DNA of 30,074 nucleotides from Euprymna scolopes (GCA_024364805.1 CM044498.1:121155782-121185855), one strand, 5' to 3'. Shown: positions 1 to 9,290, counted from the stretch's first letter. The notes: generated by a model from the letters alone, not told the origin. Translations and numbers: made by a program.

Positions 1-924
1 CCAAAGCAAAATATGATGAAAGTAAAAATAAAATAGTTGAGATTTCACAAAAACAAAAAATTGGAGTTATTTGAATTTTCACGAAGGGTTTCCATTCACT
101 TTTATCTCTTTTTTAAATTAATAGACGGTAAAAAAATGGCTGGTCAGAATCAAACATCGGTTTGTTGTACGCCTCCCCCCAAGCTATTAATAAAATAAAA
201 CTTCGAGAATTAGATCAACTCACGTTATATATGTATAGATGAAAAAATTAAAAGCCAAATGCATACTGGACGGTTTATATAATTGTTTCATTTTTTTAAC
301 ATTAAAATCAATTGTATAAAGTGTCATTTAGTTATTAAATTGATTGAATTAAATTGTTTAGAATTAGCACTTAAATTAAACAGTTAATTGAAATAAATAT
401 AGCTCACATTTTTAAATCCTTACACCTAGCAAATGTATTCCTAAATTCACAATGATCGATTAATTCGTTTAGGAGTGAATCCTGTAAATATAACTGGTGA
501 TTTTCTACTCGGGGTCAAGTGTGACCACCGCTCGGAAATTTTTCAGGTTTCGTGCTTTCGTGTATCAAGAACCGAATAGACAAAAAAAAAACGGAAACAC
601 TGATCTGTGTGGGACCTTCTTTATGGTAGAATTGAGCTGACACAACACGCAATCAAATTTTTATGTAATGTACGGAGAATTAAATTACACATTGAATGAA
701 ACGATTGGCCTTTTAGCGTTCGTCCGGATCGTCTATGACTCTTCTAATGTTGATTATCGCAACGTTAGTAATAATGTCCCGTCGCCTGTATTTGGGTGTT
801 TATGGAATTTGGGACGATTATCCAGGGGAGATAACTAACATCGACTAAACAAAAATAAGCATTATTTTATTTTATATTTTTTGCAGGGGATAATTTTTTT
901 ATTATTACATTTTCACCTAAGCAA
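1..924. other. AT-rich intergenic or intronic DNA, no gene seen
   Basis: I see no coding, RNA or transposon signal here beyond short A/T runs. The part around 480-840 is less AT-rich and more complex than its surroundings but matches nothing I recognise. Confidence 0.5.
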
Positions 925-1437
925 GGCGCTTTCATGTAGGGGGCTACTATCAGTGACATAAGTTGCAGGAATACTATGTAAGGAGTTGAGCAGCAAGATG
1001 TCTGTTCACATTACCCTTGAACTTTTGCATGTCAGTACAGTTGGGGAAACAAGGACTCGGAAGAGAATTCCAAAGTCTAGCAGTTCTGGGGAAGAAACTA
1101 TTAGAGTAGAAGGTTTTCTTGCGTCTGGGGATCTCTACTGTGTAGGGGTGGGATTTTGCTGCTTGTTGTGTTTGTTGGGGATATTTACGTAGAGGGGGTA
1201 CAAGAGCTTGTAGTTCGTCGGGGCATTCACCATTAAAATACTTGTAAAATAGACCGAGGGATGCAACATTTCGTCGATGGGACAGAGGTTGAGGCTTAGA
1301 TGGCAGTTCAGGACCTATCAGGTTCGTGACTCTTTTTAACCCTGTCCAGGAGTGCGAAACTGGTAGCAGATGCGCCAGCCCAAATGTGACAACAATACTC
1401 CATACATGGGCGAATGGTGGCCTTAAAACGCTAAAAA
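925..1437 (-). pseudogene. LINE-B 3' fragment (RT C-terminal tail), copy 1
   Basis: Read on the minus strand, this encodes the C-terminal tail found after the reverse transcriptase of CR1/Jockey-type non-LTR retrotransposons: an 'LSHRRNVASLGLFYKYFNG' block (about 1300-1240), then 'FFPRTARLWNSLPSPCFP' near 1090-1030, then a 3' UTR beginning around 960. The 5' end is lost near 1437, so the reverse transcriptase core is absent. The same sequence family recurs at about 3.7, 18.3, 22.4 and 27.6 kb. The reading frame is decayed, and plus-strand frames across it are shadows. The family assignment (CR1/L2/Jockey group rather than one named clade) rests on the conserved tail only. Confidence 0.8.
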
Positions 1438-2099
1438 TAATCGATCGAACAATTAAACAATTTCAATTAAAAAAAAAAGAACTCGTTTCCACAAGACCAG
1501 TGTCCCGGAACTAAAAATGAAAAATACCGAAGTAGTGGACGAAAAAAATCATATTTGGGGGTGCGGGATCTATATTTTTAATAATAATTGCCAAATAATT
1601 TTTTTATCGATACTATTTATCGCCTTTGAATAATCGTCTCGAATACAATAAGCGCCCGTATTTGATAGCGGTGAATTTTATTGCAATTTTGTAATGCTTT
1701 GAGTCCCACCCCCTTTCATTCTTTTTGTTATCTTGATGTAACAAGGAAACGTTTAACCTCTGATGTTTTCTCCGTAATTAGTTTTGATATTGATGTTTAG
1801 TTTGGATGCAGGCCAGACAGATAGCCGTACGTTTATTCACATACAAACACAATAAACAAACAAACAAAAAACACAAGAAACAAAAAAAAAAAACGCTAAA
1901 CACACGGAATTGCCCTGATATATGATTGACGTTTGAAAGAGTAATTCTGGTTGGTCGTTTGATTTGTCGGATTTCAAACTGCTCACACAAGAGTCGCCAT
2001 TTTGTCTCTTTTGTCCCCCCCCCCGCAAAAAATGATCGATAAATTAATCGATTTCTAATCAAAGAAGAATTGGCCAAGAAAGAACTTTGTGCAGTTTTA

Positions 2100-2100
<1 letters not shown>
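1438..2100. other. No gene seen; poly-A and poly-C runs
   Basis: AT-rich sequence. It holds an A-rich (CAAA)n-like patch at about 1855-1893 and a C run at about 2015-2024. Minus-strand frames here are driven by the simple sequence and look spurious. Confidence 0.5.

Positions 2101-2103
<3 letters not shown>

Positions 2104-2180
<77 letters not shown>
2104..2180. repeat. (TA)n microsatellite
   Basis: An uninterrupted alternating TA run of about 76 bases. Confidence 0.97.
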
Positions 2181-2181
<1 letters not shown>

Positions 2182-2217
2182 AAAAGGTTAATAAATAGGA
2201 AATGCAGAAATAATAGA

Positions 2218-2296
2218 AAAAAAGGAAGAAATTAATGAGACAAACGGATGAAAAGAAAAAGGAAGAAATTAATGAGACAAACGGATGAAAAGAAAT
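2218..2296. repeat. 37-bp tandem duplication, two near-perfect copies
   Basis: A purine-rich unit of about 37 bp containing 'GGAAGAAATTAATGAGAC' and 'AAACGGATGAAAAG' occurs twice head to tail, and the copies look identical over the unit. It lies just right of the (TA)n tract. Confidence 0.9.
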
Positions 2297-2857
2297 ATTC
2301 GTTTACAAAAGCACGGTCAAAAATACCGAGTCATTATAACGTATAACAAAAAAAAAACAATAACTAACATAAAAAAAAACATTGATAAACCATTGCAAAT
2401 ACATAAAATCCAAGATACGAGATAAATTCTGTCTTGTTTTTTTTTTATTTGTTTGTTTGCTTGTTTTTTTACTAATGAATTACCACAAATCAATGCATAA
2501 CGTTAAAAATGCACATTTTAGCCTGATGACTCCTTACTGGGATGAAAAGCAGAGATCTCTTTGTAGCTTACCTGTCATTAATTTGTTTCCATAACTTACT
2601 ATCTAGCCCTTACTCTCGTATTGGGCACTGTTTAAGTAAATACTGAAAATCGATACATAAACACTGTGCGAATAACACTTCAGATCAAAACAGTAGGTCG
2701 ATTAATCTTAATAATGCAAGAGTTTTCTGCTTCTTTTAATTTATGTGTAAAAGGTTGATTGAGCCAAGTAAGGGGGTAATATATATTTTTTTTTAATGGC
2801 TTAATTTATGTTATGTGCGGCGCTTCGTAGGGTAGATACAATATATTACGGTGGGAT
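2297..2857. other. No gene seen
   Basis: AT-rich DNA with a T/GTTT-rich patch near 2434-2470. The small plus-strand frame across 2382-2594 passes through this low-complexity sequence and matches nothing I know. Confidence 0.5.
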
Positions 2858-3270
2858 ATTTTTTTTTTTTTTTTACAAAGGAGTCACCACTTATTAAGGC
2901 CCGGATGCCACTCGAGGATAAGAGTTAATGAGTGTACAGTAGTCAATGGGAAAATGTCGTAGTAATCGTTAATAGTGGGTAAATTGAATTACTTAAGAGG
3001 ATGGCTCACCAAGAACTTGTTTAGTTTAGACTTGAAGATTATCATATTGTAATCAGTTGGAAAGCAGGAAAACGGAAAATGGAAAACGGAAGCTTTGTTT
3101 ATGGAATCTATGTTTAGGTTTTGGCACAGATAAAGAGTGGGGGAAATTATTGATATTGGTTTCAGCCAGATGAGTGTTTTCCGTGAAACTCCGGTCAGGG
3201 GGGGGCATAGATTGGAGCTCAGACGAGCACTTGCCATGAAAATAACGATAATGCAATAAATATAACGAAA
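2858..3270 (-). pseudogene. LINE-A 3' fragment, copy 1
   Basis: The minus-strand insert begins 5'-truncated near 3270 and ends in a poly-A tail (T run at about 2860-2874). It carries the LINE-A tail: 'YRYFHGKCSSELQSMPPPDRS', then a proline/serine-rich linker, then 'CFPTDYNMIIFKSKLNKFL' ending near 2990, followed by a 3' UTR of about 120 bp with the family's 'ACCACTTATTAAGGCCCGG' block. The tail is split over at least two frames, and part of the 'RTARLWNS' block is missing compared with the copy at 10.3 kb. The element is dead. Confidence 0.85.
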
Positions 3271-3700
3271 GTAACGATTTGGTAAATTTTGGTAAAGGGT
3301 AGACTCTACAACGTTGAATATGCAGAAAAAGAGAGAGTGTGTGGGAGGAGCATTCTATTCATTTGAACGGGATGCAAGAATGCACAAAACAGTTAACCTA
3401 TTCTGACATTCTTTTATCCTATTCGCTATCGACGAATAACATAATCTTTGAGCGGCTTTCAATGTTTCTCTTGCTAAACCTGACCTCAATAACATTTCTA
3501 TACATCCACGTCTCTTTTAAATCTAGGTCATTCCTGTTTGCTTTCAAATTTTTACTCTGTCTTAAACCAAATCTTAAAAAACAAATCTTAGGAAATCGAT
3601 TGAATTTGCTAGTTTATATCCGCTTCTTGAATGGTGTTGTTACAGCATCTAGGTATGTAATTTTTTTTTACCTTCATTGACCCCAAACAATGTATATCAC
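3271..3700. other. No recognisable gene
   Basis: A 113-codon plus-strand frame lies at 3339-3680, but it is rich in Leu, Phe and Ser as expected from AT-rich DNA. It has no motif I recognise and runs into the LINE-B copy. I do not call it a gene. Confidence 0.45.
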
Positions 3701-4187
3701 TAGTTAGACGTAAGGGGCTGCTATTTGGGACCATGTCTACAGAGACACTAGGAACATGGAGATGTATGTTCACATTACATTTAAACTTCTGTATGTCAGT
3801 ACAATCAGGGGAGTAGGAAACAGGACAGAGAATTCTAAAGTCTGTCAATTCATGGGAAGAAACTACTAGAGCAGAAGGTTTTCTGACATTAAGGCCCTTA
3901 ACAATGAAAGGTGGGATTTTGCTGCTGGTCGGATTAGTTGGGAGTATTTATGTTCGGAGGGTGCAAAAGTCTTACGTGTTCGTCAGAGCAAATTCCATTA
4001 AAATACTTGTAAAATAGGTACAGAGATTTAATATTGCGGCGATAAGACAGGGGTTGGAGTGTGACTGACAGTGCCGTACCTATTAGGTTAGATATTCTTT
4101 TTTGAACCCTGGCTAAGAGTGAGAGACTAATGATTGAAGCGCCAGCCCAGATGTGGCAACAATACTCCATGCATGGGTGAATGGTAG
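3701..4187 (-). pseudogene. LINE-B 3' fragment, copy 2
   Basis: The minus strand encodes 'MEYCCHIWAGASIISLSLL' followed by 'RVQKRISNLIG' and 'LQPLSYRRNIKSLYLFYKYF' (4170-3960). This is the conserved segment after the reverse transcriptase thumb in CR1/Jockey-group LINEs. A further frame continues to the 3' UTR near 3720, which shares the 'TAGCCCCTTA' type end seen in the copy at 27.9 kb. The 5' truncation is at about 4187. The two frames show at least one shift, so the copy is dead. Confidence 0.85.
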
Positions 4188-4468
4188 CTTTACCTAGCGT
4201 CTACCGTTTTATATGTAGTACAAAGAAAAACATTACTGGCATTTGATATTATGCTTGTAATGACCAGCTAAATCAAATCGCTTGTAATGTAATCAGAGAA
4301 ATGTTTTCAGACGGAATTTATTAATTTCAGGAACAATTTGGTTTTGTCAACGTGCACCCATGCAATTCTTTCAGCGCGTAGAATCGTGGTTGTGACGCAA
4401 CCTTTTTCCACACAAATCCATGGGGCTATATTTTTGTCTACTTGCGCATTTGGGCAGTGAACAGGCCA

Positions 4469-4481
4469 GAACATTCTAGAA
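4469..4481. promoter_or_regulatory. Perfect heat-shock element (three units)
   Basis: The sequence GAACATTCTAGAA holds three inverted 5-bp heat-shock-factor units (nGAAn/nTTCn/nGAAn) with no mismatch. It sits 6 bp before a TATA box. In metazoans, trimeric HSF binds such arrays in heat-shock gene promoters. A chance match is possible, but the pairing with a TATA box in a locally GC-richer segment makes a promoter plausible. Confidence 0.55.
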
Positions 4482-4487
4482 AATCAA

Positions 4488-4495
4488 TATAAAAG
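4488..4495 (+). promoter_or_regulatory. TATA box, candidate promoter
   Basis: TATAAAAG follows the heat-shock element directly, and a GC-richer stretch (GGCCCGACGCGC) comes next where transcription would start about 25-30 bp downstream. I find no heat-shock protein start ('GIDLGTT' or an alpha-crystallin block) within the next kilobase. The promoter may therefore serve an unknown gene, a non-coding RNA or a mobile element. Confidence 0.45.
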
Positions 4496-4723
4496 GCCCG
4501 ACGCGCTAAAAACAAACAAGTTCCAGACAACGTTTCCGCAAGATATTTCACCAATGCCCATGATTATCACACGGGTCTGACTCCGTCTAAAAAACGTAAA
4601 ACTGCACCGAAAAGAATATCAAGCTCAAGCTGTAACGGCAATCCTTTATCCATGAAGCTCGTGCAAACAACAAAGAATGAATATTTCTCATTGCAAAACT
4701 CTTACTTCCCTGGTATACCTTAA
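4493..4723 (+). other. Open frame downstream of the heat-shock element, unrecognised
   Basis: A stop-to-stop frame of 76 codons starts at the TATA box and ends with TAA at 4721. It contains a lysine/arginine-rich, nuclear-signal-like run 'SKKRKTAPKR' at about residue 36, followed by a Ser run. There is no ATG near the expected transcript start; the first in-frame ATG is at 4652. It could be a decayed first exon or a chance frame in a less AT-rich patch. No homologue is recognised, so no function is proposed. Confidence 0.2.
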
Positions 4724-5194
4724 TCCGTGATATTTCCTCTATAAAATATGTTGACAATAACAATTTCCTTAGTCGGGAAGGATTCCTCAGTCACGAAAGA
4801 TTTCCAGCCTTACAATTACACAAATATTATCTTTTTTACTTGGATTATAAGTCTGGGCTTTCGTCTTATAAAAATGCACATTTCTCCGCTTTATTCACGG
4901 ACTTTAATCTTATTAATTTCATGCTTATGGGAAATGATGAAGATACAGGACTGAATACATATTACATGTCTCCCATAAATAAAATAAACATAAATAAACT
5001 AGTTCTGGTTAAATAAAATTTCTTAATTTGAATTTTAGAATTTGCTCCCGAGTTGTTGCTATTTACTGATACTTTTTTTTGTTTGTTTGTTTTGTTTTTC
5101 TTGTTGGAGAAAAAAGTTTCGATCTATGCTCCCGTCACCGTCACGAAATCGGACGTCGGTCGTTATCCTTTTCCTTTCATGTTTCTGAATTTTT
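4724..5194. other. No gene seen
   Basis: AT-rich DNA with a GTTT-rich patch at about 5078-5100. The 68-codon plus frame at 4748-4954 has no recognisable motif. Confidence 0.45.
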
Positions 5195-5430
5195 TAGAAG
5201 AGTATTGATAATTCATATTAATTGGATTAGATTAGTCGGACTACTGTCTACATCTTGAGTGTTGTTTTCGCTCAGTTTCAGTCGATGTAACCTTCGACCT
5301 TCTTCAGGTGTATCCTGTCGAACATTGGAATCTTTCTGTCAAACTCGGGAATCTGCACGGAATTTCGAACGGGCCCCTTTATTTAATTCACGGAGTAGCA
5401 TGCTTTCAATCTGTAAGCAATGGCCGGATA
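5195..5430 (+). repeat. Interspersed repeat H, copy 1
   Basis: A segment centred on 'TCATCTTGAGTGTT…TTTCAGTCGATGTAACCTTCGACCTTCTTCAGGTG' (5249-5310) recurs at 21.95-22.09 kb (reverse), 29.83-29.96 kb and 30.04 kb. The match to the 22-kb copy extends upstream through 'TTGATAATT…TCGGACTAC'. No protein signal is visible. It may be a SINE part or the end of a larger transposon. Confidence 0.7.
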
Positions 5431-5884
5431 GAAACTCTCAGTAATTCATAATTGTATTTTTGGTAAAGATTGAATCTGTAACATCCAGAAGCTTATCTCT
5501 CCTTATCCATTATCAATATGTACAAAAGTATCACAAGCATGGCATATTTATTTTAATTTTTATATTTATTAAATATTTATGTCAATGTTGGCTTTACAGA
5601 TTTGAACCTTGATATATAGGAGATTTGAACCACTGGAATAAATTCGATTTGGTTTTTAGCCGGTAAAAATAGCTGCTAAGGGTCAAAATTGAAAAAATTG
5701 GAACTTGGCAGGCGTAAGCCGAATAAATATGTCCTATTTTTACGTATTCGCAAATATACGTTATTTCTTAAGGTTTTTATATGTGTATGAACGAGGCTCA
5801 TAATAATGAATAATGCTGAAGAGCTATAGATTTTTTTTGGTTTCGATTCTAGCTGATTGCACCAAAGTAATATGTATTTTTTAA
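5431..5884. other. No gene seen
   Basis: AT-rich, with nothing recognised. The minus frame at 5676-5918 overlaps the repeat that follows and is not convincing. Confidence 0.45.
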
Positions 5885-5892
5885 TTTTTGAA

Positions 5893-6145
5893 ATCACTAC
5901 TATGCATATGATAATCAATAGAGAATTGGTTCTTTAGTAATAAATACAAAATCTGCAGAAATTAAAATATGTTTAAGCGTATTTTACGACCGGGCAACGC
6001 TGTGCGGCTTGCTAGTACTTTATAATAAAATATTATTACAAACGAAACGAAAAAAAAAACACGAATTTTTTAAATAACTACTATGCATCGGGTACAATAT
6101 GATAATCAACAGAGAATTGGTTCTTTAGTAATAAATACAAAATCT
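5893..6145. repeat. Partial tandem duplication with Helitron-like terminus between copies
   Basis: About 70 bp containing 'TCTTTAGTAATAAATACAA' occurs at 5893-5954 and again at 6075-6145; the right copy has a ~9-bp insertion after ATGCAT. Between them lies 'CCGGGCAACGCTGTGCGG' followed by 'CTTGCTAGTA' (5990-6016). A GC-rich 'CCGGGCAACGC…' block followed by GCTAGTA is typical of the 3' ends of Lep1/Helitron-like non-autonomous elements of invertebrates. The element's 5' end is not identified. Confidence 0.5.
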
Positions 6146-6340
6146 ACTTCTATGAACAAGTTGCTTTAATAACGAAAGTTTCATAAAATGGGTTTGTTTC
6201 CGGCAGCTTTGTAACTCTTGCTTCCATTATTTTATCCTTTAGTCCTCACATTCCATGAGCGACGTTTCTGACAAAGTGAGAGAATTGCTGTTTTCTGCGT
6301 TAGCGTCTATCCATCTAACACCTATCGTTAGTTAGTTTTA
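6143..6340 (+). repeat. Interspersed repeat G, copy 1
   Basis: The segment runs from 'CTACTTCTATGAACAAGTTG' through 'CACATTCCATGAGCGACGTT' to 'CCTATCGTTAGT'. It is clearly homologous to 8888-9066 on the same strand and to about 24360-24450 on the other. It is non-coding. Confidence 0.8.
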
Positions 6341-6960
6341 AATTCGACAACACACACTACAAAACAAAACTTCGATCTCCCAATATGAAACCCGTCAAAA
6401 CGAGGTTCTAGCATCTCTATTCCTGGAATTCCAAACATTCACCCTTTAAATGCAGTACACATCACAGACATACTGATGGCATAAATACATCACATACATA
6501 TTGACAGTGTAAGTATTCTCCCTAAAGACACAAGAATAAAGAAAATTAAATTCCATCAAACCAACTATTGACTTTACAAATTAAAAATAAGTAGGCCATA
6601 GTATACCATTCTATCATTCTATTTAAAAGAACACATTGTATTTAATTTCCATTTACACGGCAATTGCACAAAGAGAAATGACTATATACACTTCTACTCC
6701 CATCACATCAAGATTAAAACCAATGATAGGGTTCTTCTTGTGAACCGTGAGAATATGCATGGCGCAACACTGTTGTGGCTCTAGGAATGGTTTATAAAGA
6801 AAGACTCGAACAACAGATTTAAAGAGAAAAAGAATATATTATACAAGAAAATGAATACAAATAAAAGGTTGCCGGCATTTTTCGACTGTTAGTTAGATAG
6901 TCTGGAGTCTCGTGTTGGGTGTATTAAACTCTGGGTGTTTATAATGATTAGAAGAGTCAA
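6341..6960. other. No gene seen
   Basis: AT-rich sequence with no recognised repeat or coding potential. Confidence 0.5.
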
Positions 6961-6961
6961 T

Positions 6962-7078
6962 ATATACGGCATAATCGCGTTGACACACTGGTTCTCGTCA
7001 GATCACCGAAGTTAAGAAACGTTGAGTCTGGTTAGTACAAGATGGGTGACCATTTTGGAATTCCAGGCGCTGTATGTA
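6962..7078 (+). pseudogene. 5S rRNA-derived sequence, copy 1
   Basis: About 117 bp follow the whole of invertebrate 5S rRNA in order: 'TACGGCATAA' (5' helix), 'GGTTCTCGTCAGATCACCGA', 'AAGTTAAGAAACGTTGAG' (box A region), 'TGGTTAGTACAAGATGGGTG' (box C region) and 'CCAGGCGCTGTATGTA' (3' helix). Several substitutions disturb the expected pairing; for example, the usual CGCCTGGGAATACC stretch reads CATTTTGGAATTCC. It is therefore more likely a pseudogene or SINE head than a working gene. The internal RNA polymerase III promoter boxes are still recognisable. A second, minus-strand relative is at 24.95-25.07 kb. Confidence 0.8.
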
Positions 7079-7079
7079 C

Positions 7080-7545
7080 TCTCCGCTTATCTCAGCGTTT
7101 GTTTCCAGTCATCCTGTACATACACTTCACTTGCCACTGGTATTTAACAATGTCGACTCAGGAGAGGTGTAGTTGGAGATTGCGCACCTCCTGCCACAAA
7201 AGTTTCACGCGCAGGCACCCATTCGTGAGTATCCATAATCTGTCAAAGACCAAAGGAGCCTGTTTCTTTTCTGTTTTTTTTTTGTTTGTTTTTTGTTTTG
7301 TTTTTTTGGAAGAGCCCATTGCAAGTGAATTGGTAAGTTCCCATAACAAACACTGAAATAAAGAATATAAACTGATTTTATTTTAAACGCAAAAGTTTTT
7401 TGTGCTTCCATTTTAGGGATTCTATTTTGGGAAGAAGATTTGGTGGGAGAGTCGATTTTAGAGAAGCATTTTTACTGAAAACTTTTTTATAATTACATGT
7501 GAGACAGCGATAAAAAATGTTATATAAAATAATGAGTTCGAAAAC
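7080..7545. other. No gene seen; GTTT-rich patch
   Basis: The sequence after the 5S-like unit does not match the tail of the second 5S-like element. A TTTG/T-rich simple repeat lies at about 7265-7310. The overlapping frames at 7042-7411 read through this and through the 5S-like sequence and look spurious. Confidence 0.5.
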
Positions 7546-7548
7546 TGG

Positions 7549-8033
7549 ATGGCCCACTTAAAAGTAGCCCAGAAAATGTAGTAGAGAGGAGGGACATTCT
7601 TTTATTGTTTTAATTACCTGTAGTGTGATAAAAGATGCTATAAAGTTCTCCCCGTTGACATCTATGCATTTCTGGTCACGTTTTACAACGTTTGCAGATA
7701 CTACCTGTAGATATTCTTTGCTGATTCTCCTGATAGCGTTGGTAATGTTCTCCTTTAGTCGGTCTAAATTGTGAGGATTATTTGCGTAAACTTTTTGGTT
7801 TTAAAGTCCATCAAAGATAAAAATGACACGAGGACAAGTCCAGGAAACGTGGTGGTCATAACCCTTTGCTTATTGTTCTCTCTTCCATAAATATGTCATG
7901 AACTCGTGTCAGTGGTTTGTGAGACGTATCGCATGTAGCGCCATCTTGTTGGAAAAAGAATTACATTTTGTCTTGTGGTGCCAGTTGGTCATTAACAGAA
8001 ATAGATTGGGATGCTTTTAAGTGGGCCGCTTAA
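7549..8033 (-). mobile_element. Deleted IS630/Tc1/mariner-class DNA transposon with TIRs
   Basis: The ends carry an inverted repeat: 'GGCCCACTTAAAAGTAGCCC' at the left (7551-7570) and, reverse-complemented, 'GGCCCACTTAAAAGCATCCC' at the right (about 8007-8026). Between them the minus strand encodes only the C-terminal third of a transposase, starting about 60 bp inside the right TIR. The N-terminal DNA-binding domain and first catalytic region have been removed by internal deletion. Overall length is about 480 bp against roughly 1.3 kb for full elements of this class. Confidence 0.85.
7640..7965 (-). pseudogene. Transposase C-terminal remnant, DD39D-like
   Basis: The minus strand reads 'FFQQDGATCDTSHKPLTRVH' then 'DIFMEERTISKGL', a stop in place of the expected W, then 'PPRFLDLSSCHFYL'. 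Relatives read 'WPPRSPDLSPCDFYLWG'. Later pieces match 'NNPHNLDRLKENITNAI' and 'CIDVNGENF' of the same family in another frame. The second catalytic Asp (QQDGA) remains and the third is His (CHF for CDF). The count from QQDGA to the CDF position is 39 residues, which suggests a DD39D-type group. It has one stop, at least one frameshift and a lost catalytic residue, so it is inactive. Confidence 0.8.
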
Positions 8034-8097
8034 TCTGGAAAAAAAATGGTTAGAGAAAAATTAGAGAGATCAAGCTACTTGCAAGTTGGACAACCTA

Positions 8098-8235
8098 TAT
8101 TATATAAAAGGAACTTTGTCTATGTGTGTGTCCGTGTGTGTTAGTTCGCTCCCTATGGATTCGGAAACGGCCTGGTCGTTTTTATGAAATTTCACACGAA
8201 GACACTTTATATGCCTGGCAGTGTTCTTAGATACG
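8098..8235 (+). repeat. Helitron/Lep1-like repeat, copy 1
   Basis: It starts near 'TATTATATAAAAGGAACTTT', followed by a TGTGTGTG run, 'CTCCCTATGGATTCGGAAAC', 'GGCCTGGTCGTTTTTATGAA' and 'CACACGAAGACACTTTATAT'. The order (TA-rich start, TGTGTG run, 'GGAAACggc', 'TTTTATGAAATTT') resembles the 5' part of Lep1/Helentron-type non-autonomous Helitrons of invertebrates. The same block occurs at about 28524-28613. Confidence 0.5.
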
Positions 8236-8389
8236 TTTTATATCGGAATATCTTCGATAAGCATCGATAATCGATAATCGAAATAATCCGATAAAAGAAA
8301 AAAACAGGCGCTTTTGACCAATGTTATCACTTTATATAGCCTAACATTACAATTGCATTTGAGAAGTATTATCACACAAGCCGAAAGAC

Positions 8390-8705
8390 TCGAAATATAA
8401 AATCAACAGTGTGTTCTTTGATATGACAGGGGTGCGTTCGAAATAAATGTTTCTGTTTAAAGCATAATTGAACCATGATATTTGACTTTTTCGTTATAAA
8501 TTTAAATTCAAGCCATTATTCCCGCACAAACAGTAAGGCCACTCATATAAAATCAAGAGTATGCTCCTTTATATGACAGGGGCGTGTTCGAAAGTATGTT
8601 TCTCTTTCAATTAAACCGTGATACTTGACTTTTGCATTTTAAACTTTAATTCAAGCCATTATATATAAAATATAATTTTATAAAATCAACAGTAGGTTCT
8701 CTACA
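8390..8705 (+). repeat. Tandem ~130-150 bp units (two and part of a third)
   Basis: Units start at 'TATAAAATCAACAG' (about 8396), 'TATAAAATCAAGAG' (about 8547) and 'TATAAAATCAACAG' (about 8684). Each contains 'ATATGACAGGGG', 'GTTCGAAA' and 'TCAAGCCATTAT'. Two units of the same family lie in reverse orientation at 28.32-28.51 kb beside the second Helitron/Lep1-like block, so they probably belong to one composite element. Confidence 0.75.
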
Positions 8706-8804
8706 GTGCAATGTAGACTATAATGTATTCTGAACTAAGTCACTGCGGGGAAACATGTGAAGCTTCATTCCGGTGCACCGCGATGGGTTCTCAACTAGAG
8801 CAGG

Positions 8805-9088
8805 CAATCAATCGATTTAATTGAAATCGAAATACCACAAACAAAACGAAATCGAAATCCCACAAACAAAACGAAAAATAAAAACACTATGTCTACTTCT
8901 ATAAATAAGTTGTTTTAATAACGAAAGTTTCGGCCTCGTAACGTTGCTTTCCTTATTTTGCCCTGTAGTCCAAACATTCCATGAGCGATGTTGCTGACTA
9001 AGTGAGAGAAATGCTGTTTTCTGAGTTTACGTCTATCCATCTATCCATCTAACACGTATCGTTAGTCAATCAATTGATTTAATTGAAA
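8805..9088 (+). repeat. Repeat G, copy 2, between 22-bp direct repeats
   Basis: Repeat G (8888-9066) matches 6143-6340. It is preceded by a 24-bp tandem pair (CGAAAT.CCACAAACAAAA type, 8824-8875). The whole is bracketed by 22-bp direct repeats at 8805-8826 and 9067-9088 (caatcaat-t/c-gatttaattg core) that differ at one base. Confidence 0.75.
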
Positions 9089-9169
9089 AATTTCGATGAC
9101 AATAAAAATATGGGAGAGTGAAACATTTGTTGGGCATCATTCAATCCCGAGCAACGTCGGATCTCCCTG

Positions 9170-9290
9170 ATATATATATATATATATTTATATATATATG
9201 CGTGTGTGTGTGGGTGTGTTTAAAATGTTTATATATATATACATATATGTGTGTCTGTGTGTGTGTGTCTGTGTGTGTGTGTTTACATGA
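9170..9290. repeat. Compound (TA)n/(TG)n microsatellite
   Basis: Runs of TATATA and TGTGTG alternate. The 83-codon plus frame over them (Ile/Tyr/Cys/Val-rich) is an artefact. Confidence 0.95.

Noticed and set aside
2104-2296. CRISPR-like array
   Set aside because: The repeats are a (TA)n run and a simple two-copy tandem duplication. There are no regular spacers, no cas genes, and the DNA is clearly eukaryotic.
3339-3680. 113-codon plus-strand frame as a possible membrane protein
   Set aside because: The composition follows local AT content, with no motif, no clear upstream context, and its end overlapping a LINE-B tail.
4493-4723. First exon of a heat-shock protein gene
   Set aside because: There is no HSP70, HSP90, DnaJ or alpha-crystallin motif and no early ATG. 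The regulatory site is kept as a candidate but the protein call is not.
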